From assembly GCA_017883205.1 (NCBI GenBank), contig JADGNZ010000001.1, positions 169,639 through 233,638 on the forward strand: DNA of 64,000 bases. The letters run 5' to 3'. Source of the DNA: Thermoanaerobaculia bacterium (GTDB lineage: Bacteria; Acidobacteriota; Thermoanaerobaculia; Gp7-AA8). This document shows, one piece after another, positions 26,262-35,260 of the stretch. A program made the position numbers and the translations under genes. The first letter of the stretch is position 1; each line of letters begins with the position of its first letter. The notes beneath the pieces are model-generated. The model made no database searches, had not been told where the DNA came from, and worked only from the letters and a program-made list of their open reading frames with translations.

Positions 26262-26891
26262 ATGGCTGTCTCGCAGAAGGAGTACGACCATAGCGTCTTC
26301 ATCAACTGCCCGTTTGACCGCGACTACAACACGCTCTTCGACGCGATTGTCTTCACGATTACCGACTGCGGATTCCGCCCGGTCTGCGCGCGCGAGCGCA
26401 TGAACTCCGCCGAAATCCGACTCGACAAGATTGTCGACCTCATTCGCGATTCGCGCTACTCGGTGCACGATCTGTCGCGAACCGAGGTCGATGAGAAGTA
26501 CAGCCTGCCGCGGTTCAACATGCCTTTGGAGTTGGGCATCGCGCTGGGCTGCGCGAAGTTCGGCTCAGCAAGGCAACGGCGGAAGTCGCTGCTCATTCTC
26601 GATCGGCGCCAGTTTCGCTATCAGAAGTTTGTCTCCGACATTTCAGGCCAGGACATCAAGGAGCACAAGAACAAGCCGCACTCAGCAATTGAAGCCGTGC
26701 GCAACTTTCTTCGCACGGAATCTGGCCTCACCGACATTCACGGGTGGGAATACATCGGCCTTCGTTACCGCAAGTTCAAACGTGAGTTGCCGGAAATCGC
26801 CAGGGTTGGGCATCTCAACCCCGCGAAACTGACGTACGTCGACTATTGCGAGATGATCAAGCGGTGGCTAGACCTGAATACACGTGGCTGA
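26262..26891 (+). CDS. TIR/nucleoside-deoxyribosyltransferase-like protein, module A
   Basis: A 209-residue soluble protein of an uncharacterised family. It starts its core with HSVFINCPFDRDY (first beta strand, residues 10-22), continues with GFRPVCARE, RLDKIVDLIRDSRYSVHDLS (near 45-64), PRFNMPLELGIALG (near 75-88) and FVSDISGQDIKEHKN (near 120-134). The order of an N-terminal strand, an S-x-HDLS strand and an ELGxA helix resembles the TIR-like/deoxyribosyltransferase folds in which an equivalent Glu is catalytic. A paralogue lies at 41185-41829. A nucleotide-hydrolysing defence effector is the leading guess, not shown. Confidence 0.72.
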   Translation: MAVSQKEYDHSVFINCPFDRDYNTLFDAIVFTITDCGFRPVCARERMNSAEIRLDKIVDLIRDSRYSVHDLSRTEVDEKYSLPRFNMPLELGIALGCAKFGSARQRRKSLLILDRRQFRYQKFVSDISGQDIKEHKNKPHSAIEAVRNFLRTESGLTDIHGWEYIGLRYRKFKRELPEIARVGHLNPAKLTYVDYCEMIKRWLDLNTRG

Positions 26892-26916
26892 GACTCCGAG
26901 CGAATGAAATCGGAGC

Positions 26917-27756
26917 CTACGTGCTCGGCGGCGCAGGAGGCGCTGGCTGCGCAGGAACCGCGGGAGGCGCAGGAGGAGCGGACGACTTCGACGTATCGAT
27001 CTTGATGTCGCCGTTCACCGTCGTGATGCGCAGTTCGTAGCGGCCGCCGTTCACCTCGCCGGAGACGCGGCGGCTGCCGGGGTGTGAGTGGATGTTGAGG
27101 GGGAAGGCGGCTTCGATGTCGCCATTGACCTGTGAGAAATCGCCACTGAATGAGGCGGAGAGAGGCAGCACTGCGGTCACGTTGCCGTTCACGGTCTTGA
27201 GTGTCGCTCCCTGGAACGACTTCTCGAAATGCGCTTCGATGCGGCCGTTGACGGTGTGCGCTTCCACCTCGCTCGATCCGGGAGTCTCGATGTTCACGCG
27301 TCCGTTCACGGTCACGGCGCGCATCTCGCCATCGACGCCGGAAGTTGCGATGCGGCCGTTGACTGTGCGCAAGTCGAGGGCGACCGACGGGGGGACGTGA
27401 AGGTCGTAATCGACGCGCGTGTCGTTGTTGAGGCGGAAAAGAAAGAAGCCTTGATGCTCGTTGCGCCGGCCGATGGTCAGGGTGTCGCCATTGAGCTCGG
27501 TGGTGAAGTAGCCGAGGTTTTCCACGCCTTCCTTCGGCTTCCGGCGGCTTCGGACCGTCGCATTCATCGTGATCTCGTTACCGGAGCCGGCTTCGATGTT
27601 GATCGCACCGTCGATCTCACGCACCTCGATGTGGCGGATCGCGCCGGCCGGCCACTTGCGGTCGATGTTCGTGACCCGCCGCTCCATTATGGCGCCACAT
27701 CCGGCGAGAAGAAGTGTCGCCGAGAGTGAATAGATAACGCGAGATCTGACGTTCAT
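26917..27756 (-). CDS. DUF4097-family lipoprotein (beta-helix-like)
   Basis: A 279-residue protein with a lipoprotein signal (LLLAGC, Cys 19) and a repetitive beta-strand region of the DUF4097 type: short turns carrying TVNGRI, TVNGRVN, TVNGNV, QVNGDI and TVNGDIKI recur about every 20-25 residues, as in a beta-solenoid. The C-terminal 25 residues are a Pro/Ala-rich tail (PPAPPAVPAQPAPPAPP). DUF4097 proteins are associated with envelope stress operons. The ATG at 27756 was chosen because the signal peptide begins there. Confidence 0.85.
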   Translation of the reverse strand: MNVRSRVIYSLSATLLLAGCGAIMERRVTNIDRKWPAGAIRHIEVREIDGAINIEAGSGNEITMNATVRSRRKPKEGVENLGYFTTELNGDTLTIGRRNEHQGFFLFRLNNDTRVDYDLHVPPSVALDLRTVNGRIATSGVDGEMRAVTVNGRVNIETPGSSEVEAHTVNGRIEAHFEKSFQGATLKTVNGNVTAVLPLSASFSGDFSQVNGDIEAAFPLNIHSHPGSRRVSGEVNGGRYELRITTVNGDIKIDTSKSSAPPAPPAVPAQPAPPAPPST

Positions 27757-27805
27757 AGTGGTCCTTGCAGCAAGGTGGTACGAGAATGAGGCGAAAGGGT
27801 TTCCA

Positions 27806-28199
27806 ATGACGACGGATGGCTCCCAAACGACACTCCTGCGTGTCGCGGCGTTCCTGGTGGACGCCCTTTCCATCGCGATCGTGCTCGTCCTTCCGGCCGC
27901 CATTCTCAGTTACACCCTGGCCTGGATCGGCGGCGAGATCAAAGCGATCCAGATCGTCTGGTTCGTCGCGCTCTGCGTCGTCATCGTGGGAATGCTCTTC
28001 CGCGACGGCTGGCGCGGCCGCTCTCTCGGCAAGCAGATTCTCGGCCTTCGCATCGTGATACCGGGGGAAGTGCCTTGCGGCTATCTGCGAAGCCTCGTGC
28101 GCAACATCGTGCTCATCGTGCCGGGATTGAATCTCGCCGAGGTCGTCCTTGTCATTGCCGGCAAGCGCCGCGTCGGCGACCGGATCGCCAGAACCACGG

Positions 28200-28213
<14 letters not shown>
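27806..28213 (+). CDS. RDD family membrane protein
   Basis: A 135-residue protein with three hydrophobic segments. It carries the RDD pattern: an Arg/Asp pair at the first helix (LRVAAFLVDALSIAIV) and later DGWRGRSLGKQILGLRIV. RDD proteins are small inner-membrane proteins, some of which influence ion or compatible-solute balance; most are uncharacterised. GAAAGGG precedes ATG 27806. Its last 14 bp overlap the end of the convergent YigZ gene. Confidence 0.83.
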
Positions 28214-30117
<1,904 letters not shown>

Positions 30118-30600
30118 AAACATCGGCCTCGCAGATGCAGAGGTCCGCCTCGGAGCTAAATAGTTCGGCCCCGGAACTCGATAGTTCGGCCGGGGAACTA
30201 AGTAGTTCGGGGCGGGGAACTAAATACCTCGGCCTCCGAGACAAATACCTCGCCCTCCGAGATAAATACCTCGCCCTCCGAGGTAAATACCTCGCCCTCG
30301 GAGGTAAATAGTTCGGACGGGGAACTAATTAGTTCGATCGGGGAACTAAATAGCTCGGTCGGGGAACTAATTAGTTCGGCCCGGGAACTAAATAGTTCGA
30401 CCCGGGAACTAATTAGTTCGACCGTGGAACTACGCAAACTACTGACTGGATGTCAGTTATCGTCATCTAAACGCGAAGGCGCGAAGAAACGGCTTGGTAC
30501 TCGCTTCACTACCAGAGCGAGTCCAGGAGGGGAGCCTTGAAGTGCAGGGTGTCCTGTTTTGAGGGCATCGTCCTGTTGGTCACGTCTCTGTGGTTTCGTT
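30118..30600. other. 483-bp convergent intergenic region
   Basis: Between enolase and the ArsA-type ATPase gene. The left 315 bp are a 21-bp tandem array (separate entry). The right part (30436-30600) shows only a small ACTGAC/GTCAGT hairpin at about 30439-30455 and otherwise nothing recognisable. Confidence 0.6.
30140..30434. repeat. 21-bp tandem array 2 (palindromic)
   Basis: About thirteen units, starting for example at 30161, 30182, 30203, then 30225 to 30414 in exact 21-bp steps (one 22-bp step after 30203). Units alternate TAGTTC-GGnCnGG-GGAACTA with the related TACCTC...GAGGTA form; joints read GAACTAAATAGTTC or the perfect palindrome GAACTAATTAGTTC. In the TACCTC variants both arms have changed together (GAGGTA with TACCTC), which preserves pairing. 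Confidence 0.97.
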
Positions 30601-32418
30601 CTAACTGCGCAGAGGAACGAGACCGCTCAGTTCCTCAAGCCCCGTAACCGGCGCGTCGCGCCGCGCGATCTCGATGACGTTGTCGCGGCCGAGCTGCGCT
30701 AATGCATCCTGCTCGAACCCGCGCAACGACTGATCGCAGGCGCAATCGTTCTCCGGCGTGATGTAGTTGGCGATGATGCCGCCGATCCGCATGCCGCGCT
30801 CTTCGACTGCGACGATGAGGCGCTGGCTCTCGGCGATGACGATGCGCTCCGGCCGCGTGACGACGATGACGCGCGAGGCGTCCGATTGCATCGTCTCCTC
30901 GAGCGCGTGAAGCGCGCGCGACGCGCGGATCAGCTCCTCGGCCAGCGAGCCGGCAGGGATCAACTCGCGGTAGCGAAGAAGGATGCGCATGAACTCGCGC
31001 ACCCACTCGCCGGCGGTCTTGGGCAGATCGATGAGACGGAGGAAGTGGCCGGTGGGTGCGGTGTCGACGATGATGCCGGACTGCGACTCGTCGGCGATCA
31101 GATCGGCGAGCCGGGTGATTGCGAAGAGCTCGTCAGCGCCCGGCGGCGCGATCTCGACCAGTTTCTTCATCGCCTCGGCGTCGTAGGCGACGGTCATTCC
31201 GCCGGGCGTGATCGCGCCGATGGCGCGGTCGATCTCCTCGCCTAGGGCATCGCGGAACCGGCGCCACTTCTCGCGCGTGTCGATCGTCTCGACTGCGAGG
31301 TTGGGCGGAGGCTGCTGATTGGCGAAGACATCGCGAAGAGTGTGCGCGGGATCGACAGAGATGACGGTGTAGTGGTTGTCGCGATTGCGCGCCGCGAGTT
31401 GGAGAGCGATGGAGACGGCGGAGGTGGTCTTGCCGACGCCGCCTTTGCCGGCGAGGAAGGTGAGGCGGGCGATGGCGAGCGAGGTGTTTGATGGTTTGGT
31501 GTCGTCGCTGCGGCGGCGGGACGCTGTCGGGCCAGCCGGCGGGACGCCGGCGTTCCACTGCGTGATGGCATGTGCGGTGTCGAGCGGGGAGCAGGAGCGC
31601 GGGGCATCGACGGTCGGTGCGAGTCTCAGTCGCGCCTCGGCGTCGCGTGCCGCGTGCGTGCGATCGCGTTCGCAATCGGGGTTAACGATGGCGCGATTCA
31701 GGATGGTGAACGGGACGGTGATTCCGTCCGCGCGTACGTCGCGCGTGAGGCGCTCGGTCTGCTCGACGACCCATGGCTCGGACAGCGTCACCGGGATGAA
31801 TGCGGTTCTCGCAGAGTCGGTGAGCAGTTCGCGCGTGCGGCTCGCTTCCGATTCGAACTGATCGACGAACGCGTCCATGGCATCGCGCACGTCGCGGCGC
31901 GTGAACTGGCGGACCATGCCGCGATGCTTGGCCTGCATCGACTCGAGCGCTTCGGCGAACTGGCGGAAGTGATCCGCCGACGAGAGCATTCGCAGCGTGT
32001 GGCCGGTCGGCGCGGTGTCGACGACGATGGTCGTGTCGGGGTTTTCCGCGACCAGCTCACCGATGCGCATCCACGCCATCAGCTCGTCGACACCCGGCAG
32101 CGACAGCTCGAAGAATCGCCGCAGCTCATCTTTGTCGAGATACGTTCCCCGGTCGCCGAGCTCGAGAAAACTGTCGAGGTTGCGCTCGAGAAAACGCTGG
32201 TAAAGCGCCGCCGCATCGAGCGCTTCAGTTCGCAGCTCGCCGTGAAGGATGTCGGTCAGGTTCGATGCCGGGTCCGTCGTGAAGAGAATCACCTTACGCG
32301 ATGCAGCTATGTGCAGGGCCGCTGCGATCGAGATCGTGGTCTTGCCGACGCCGCCCTTCCCTCCGATGAGGATTACGAGGCGGCCGGCGAGCTGGTCGAA
32401 CGCGGCGGCGAGCGTCAC
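30601..32418 (-). CDS. Tandem-domain ArsA/GET3-type ATPase linked to gas-vesicle accessory genes
   Basis: A 605-residue protein made of two ArsA-type P-loop domains. Each has the deviant Walker A GKGGVGKTT (residues 20-28 and 324-332) and DTAPTGHTLRM/DTAPTGHFLRL switch segments. The linker at about residues 287-305 (WNAGVPPAGPTASRRR) is encoded by a palindromic dispersed element rather than conserved protein sequence. No arsenite-efflux genes are nearby, and the GTG start overlaps gvpG by 4 bp (GTGA), so a chaperone or assembly ATPase for a Gvp-like structure or tail-anchored proteins is more likely than arsenic resistance. The ArsA Cys triad is not evident. Confidence 0.85.
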   Translation of the reverse strand: MTLAAAFDQLAGRLVILIGGKGGVGKTTISIAAALHIAASRKVILFTTDPASNLTDILHGELRTEALDAAALYQRFLERNLDSFLELGDRGTYLDKDELRRFFELSLPGVDELMAWMRIGELVAENPDTTIVVDTAPTGHTLRMLSSADHFRQFAEALESMQAKHRGMVRQFTRRDVRDAMDAFVDQFESEASRTRELLTDSARTAFIPVTLSEPWVVEQTERLTRDVRADGITVPFTILNRAIVNPDCERDRTHAARDAEARLRLAPTVDAPRSCSPLDTAHAITQWNAGVPPAGPTASRRRSDDTKPSNTSLAIARLTFLAGKGGVGKTTSAVSIALQLAARNRDNHYTVISVDPAHTLRDVFANQQPPPNLAVETIDTREKWRRFRDALGEEIDRAIGAITPGGMTVAYDAEAMKKLVEIAPPGADELFAITRLADLIADESQSGIIVDTAPTGHFLRLIDLPKTAGEWVREFMRILLRYRELIPAGSLAEELIRASRALHALEETMQSDASRVIVVTRPERIVIAESQRLIVAVEERGMRIGGIIANYITPENDCACDQSLRGFEQDALAQLGRDNVIEIARRDAPVTGLEELSGLVPLRS

Positions 32419-32726
32419 TGACCGTATCCGGTGAAGATGCCGATCCCGCTGTCGTCGTCATCACCGCGCTGCTGGCGGGAAATCTCTTCCTTGCGGGCCC
32501 GGATCTCACGCAGCGCCTGAAAAACCTGCGCTTCCTGCTGCGTGTACTCCTCTTCGGTGAGGTCGCCGACTTCGAGCATCATCTGCAACTCGATGAGGCG
32601 CTCCTTCCACGGTTGATCGTTCATCAACTCCTCGTTCGCCATCGTCTGAATCTGCTTCATGACCCAGTTGAAGCCCGCGATCGGGAGCTTGATGGGGAGC
32701 ATGAGGATGTCGTCGAGAAGGAACAT
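32415..32726 (-). CDS. gvpG: Gas vesicle accessory protein GvpG
   Basis: A 103-residue protein with the GvpG pattern: an N-terminal hydrophobic stretch LLDDILMLPIKLPIAGFNWV followed by a helical acidic segment with ERLIELQMMLEVGDLTEEEY and a C-terminal coiled coil. GvpG is required for gas-vesicle assembly and interacts with GvpF/L in haloarchaea. It lies 29 bp downstream of the GvpF/L gene and overlaps the ATPase gene. No structural gvpA is in the window. Confidence 0.85.
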   Translation of the reverse strand: MFLLDDILMLPIKLPIAGFNWVMKQIQTMANEELMNDQPWKERLIELQMMLEVGDLTEEEYTQQEAQVFQALREIRARKEEISRQQRGDDDDSGIGIFTGYGQ

Positions 32727-32755
32727 GGCTGGCTTGCCGGGTTACTAGCAACGAA

Positions 32756-33556
32756 TCAACTACCGCTCTGCCCTCGCTCCAACTTCAACCGGATATTCAC
32801 GAAGTTGTAGGGCGGCCACGGTCCTGTGTAGAGGAACGACAACTTGTTCTCGTACTTTTTCGCAATCTCGGTGATCTGGTCGTCGAACGTCTTCGTCTTT
32901 TCGCGGTCGACGAGGAAGGCGGCGTTCATGATCATCTTGTCGCCGATCGGTTTGTTCGACCGTGAAGCGATCGCGGCATCGCGCAGGGCCTCGTAAATCT
33001 CGCTCACGTATGCGTCGGCCTTCGCCTGGAGCGCCGATTCGACGACGCGGCCGAGCTGCATGCGTGAGAAGTAGGTCGACGTAGACGTGTTCGATGAGAT
33101 CTCGTCCTTCAGCCGGCGGATCTCTTCATTCTCCGTTTCGATCTCGCGGATGACCTGATCCTTGTCCCAATTCACTTTCAAGCCAAACTCGATCTTCCCA
33201 TCCATCTTCTGGAGCACGTCGGAGAGCGCGTCGTAAGTGCCTTTGAGGAACTCTTTGATGTCGTTCTCGGTGCGGAAAACGGTGCCGAAGCTCATCGGCA
33301 GCACGGTGAAGTCCTTCATGACGAGCTCGTTTACGTGCTCGTGTGCGAGGGCGTTTTCACGCGTGGGATCGAAGACGATCAGCGGGCAGTTGGAGACGAC
33401 GGCCGCGAACTCTTTGTAAGGGACGCTGTAGACCTTGTCACCGCGGCCGCCAATTCCGACGGGGCCGAAGTCGCGCGGGATTTCAGTCTTGATGATGCAG
33501 TAAACGTACTTCCCTTGCTCGGTCTCGGACTGCTGCGTTTGCGCTTGATCTTCCAT
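32756..33556 (-). CDS. GvpF/GvpL family gas vesicle protein
   Basis: A 266-residue member of the GvpL/GvpF family: KYVYCIIKTEI at the start of the N-domain, VPYKEFAAVVS, the block VMKDFTVLPMSFGTVFRTEN, and the C-terminal FLYTGPWPPYNFVNIRL are characteristic (LTGPWPPYSF-type motif). GvpF/L proteins bind the gas-vesicle shell protein during assembly. ATG 33556 is preferred over upstream codons because homologues begin close to KYVYCI. First gene of a three-gene operon (GvpF/L, GvpG, ArsA-type ATPase), divergent from mutY. Confidence 0.88.
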   Translation of the reverse strand: MEDQAQTQQSETEQGKYVYCIIKTEIPRDFGPVGIGGRGDKVYSVPYKEFAAVVSNCPLIVFDPTRENALAHEHVNELVMKDFTVLPMSFGTVFRTENDIKEFLKGTYDALSDVLQKMDGKIEFGLKVNWDKDQVIREIETENEEIRRLKDEISSNTSTSTYFSRMQLGRVVESALQAKADAYVSEIYEALRDAAIASRSNKPIGDKMIMNAAFLVDREKTKTFDDQITEIAKKYENKLSFLYTGPWPPYNFVNIRLKLERGQSGS

Positions 33557-33603
33557 TGTCGCGGCCTGGATGGAGAGCATGCAAAGCATACAATACAAGT
33601 GAA

Positions 33604-34626
33604 TTGCCAACACCCCGGCTCGCCGCTCTGACCGAATCGTGGTTCCAGAAACACAAGCGCCCGCTGCCGTGGCGCGAGGGCTACGAACCGTACCGGGTCT
33701 GGGTGTCCGAGGTGATGCTGCAGCAGACGAGGATGGAGGTCGTCCTCGGGTATTACGAGCGTTTTCTGCGGCGCTTTCCCACGGTTGGTGATCTGGCCCG
33801 CGCGAGCTTGGATGACGTCACGGCAGCCTGGTCCGGGCTCGGCTATTACCGCCGCGCGCGCATGCTTCGCGAAGGGGCGATCGATGTGATGGAACGCTTT
33901 GGCGGCGTGATCCCGGAGTCGGTCGATGACTTGATGTCGATCGCCGGGATCGGTCGCTATACGGCCGGCGCGATTGCTTCGATTGCTTACGGGCAGCGAG
34001 CTCCAATCGTCGACGGCAACATCGCCCGGATCGTAGCGCGGCTGTTCGCGATCGAAGCGCCGCTTTCGTCACCAGCGTTGATGCGTTCGGCGTGGGCACA
34101 CGCAGAAGAGCTGATCGCGTCATCGAAATCGCCGCGTGATCTCAATCAGGGGCTGATGGAGCTCGGCGCGCTCGTTTGCACGCCGCGCAATCCGAATTGC
34201 AGAGTCTGTCCGTTGCGACGGGGATGTGCCGCGTTCTCCGCCGGCCGCGTCGATGAGTTTCCGCGGCCGAAAGCAAGGGTCGCTACGCGCGAAATGCATA
34301 TCCCGCTCTATCTCGTCGTCGATCGCGACGGACGCGTGCTGATGCGGCGCGAGTCGGGCCAACTGATGCGCGGGATGTTTCACCTCCCGCATGGCGACAC
34401 GACCCTTCTGACCGGCGCGCCGCTGCGCGTCGGCGTTGCCGAAACGCTGGGAACGTTTCGGCACACGGTGACGAACCGCAGGATCACTTTCGAGGTCTTC
34501 GCGGTGACGCGGCGGCTTCGCACGCGGGGCCGCGAGTACGCCTGGATCGATCCCAAACTGCTCTCAGCAATTCCGCATCCGTCCTACGTCCGTAAAGCGT
34601 TGCAACTCGCCGGAATCGGCCAGTAA
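33604..34626 (+). CDS. mutY: A/G-specific adenine DNA glycosylase MutY
   Basis: A 340-residue protein. The helix-hairpin-helix glycosylase domain has the catalytic Glu in VSEVMLQQTR (near residue 38) and IAGIGRYTAGAIASIAYGQ followed by VDGN with the catalytic Asp. An iron-sulfur loop has Cys-x6-Cys-x2-Cys-x5-Cys (CTPRNPNCRVCPLRRGC). The C-terminal NUDIX-like domain reads 8-oxoG. It removes A mispaired with 8-oxoG. No ATG exists near the homologous start; I chose TTG 33604, with TACAAT at 33589-33594 ending 9 bp upstream. Confidence 0.93.
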   Translation: MPTPRLAALTESWFQKHKRPLPWREGYEPYRVWVSEVMLQQTRMEVVLGYYERFLRRFPTVGDLARASLDDVTAAWSGLGYYRRARMLREGAIDVMERFGGVIPESVDDLMSIAGIGRYTAGAIASIAYGQRAPIVDGNIARIVARLFAIEAPLSSPALMRSAWAHAEELIASSKSPRDLNQGLMELGALVCTPRNPNCRVCPLRRGCAAFSAGRVDEFPRPKARVATREMHIPLYLVVDRDGRVLMRRESGQLMRGMFHLPHGDTTLLTGAPLRVGVAETLGTFRHTVTNRRITFEVFAVTRRLRTRGREYAWIDPKLLSAIPHPSYVRKALQLAGIGQ

Positions 34627-34646
34627 TCGCTCGCGTTCGCGGATGC

Positions 34647-35219
34647 ATGAGATTCGCAACTGCTCTGTTAGTGCTCGCGGTCGCCACCACTCTTCACGCC
34701 GACTCGCGCACGTACACGATCGCGAAAGGCGGCAGTAACGTCGCCGAGTTTCACGCCGAAGATACGTACGACTCGTTCGACGGAAAGACGAGCGATGTGA
34801 CCGGCACGATCGTGGCCGATCCGGCGAACCCTGCCGTGTCGAGCGTCCAGGTCACCATCAACATCGACTCGCTCGATACCGGAGTGAGCCTGCGCAACAA
34901 AGAGATGCGCGAGCGCTATCTCCAGACTGACAAGTTCAGTACTGCCACGTTCAAGTCGGTCAGCGTCACCGGCCCGGCTTCGATCGCTCCGAACCAGCCC
35001 ATTGAGATCAGCGTCACCGGCGATTTGACGCTGCATGGAGTCACGAGGCGGATGACGATCCCTGTGCGGATCGTCCTCATCCCCGACGGACGCATTCACG
35101 CCACGAGCAACTTCAAGATCCACATGCCCGACTTCGGCATCAACGTCCCGCACACGATCCTCGTGACGGTGAACGACGAGGTTCCGGTAAGGTTGGATGT
35201 GTGGGCGGTGGGGAAATGA
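34647..35219 (+). CDS. YceI family periplasmic protein
   Basis: A 190-residue secreted protein with a signal peptide (MRFATALLVLAVATTLHA) and a YceI lipocalin-like beta-barrel: DSRTYTIAKGGS at the start, VTINIDSLDTGVSLRNKEMRE with the next block LQTDKFSTATFKS, and SVTGDLTLHGVTR. Family members bind polyprenoid or other hydrophobic molecules in the periplasm. It follows mutY by 20 bp and could be co-transcribed. Confidence 0.92.
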   Translation: MRFATALLVLAVATTLHADSRTYTIAKGGSNVAEFHAEDTYDSFDGKTSDVTGTIVADPANPAVSSVQVTINIDSLDTGVSLRNKEMRERYLQTDKFSTATFKSVSVTGPASIAPNQPIEISVTGDLTLHGVTRRMTIPVRIVLIPDGRIHATSNFKIHMPDFGINVPHTILVTVNDEVPVRLDVWAVGK

Positions 35220-35260
35220 GCCTGTTGGACCACGACCGCTAGTGGCCTAGAATCCTTCTC

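Noticed and set aside
30140..30434. CRISPR-like array
   Set aside because: Units are contiguous 21-bp repeats without unique spacers of 30-40 bp, and no cas genes are present.
30601..32418. Arsenic-resistance ATPase
   Set aside because: No arsB, arsC, arsD or arsR nearby and the operon partners are gas-vesicle accessory genes, so arsenite efflux is unlikely.
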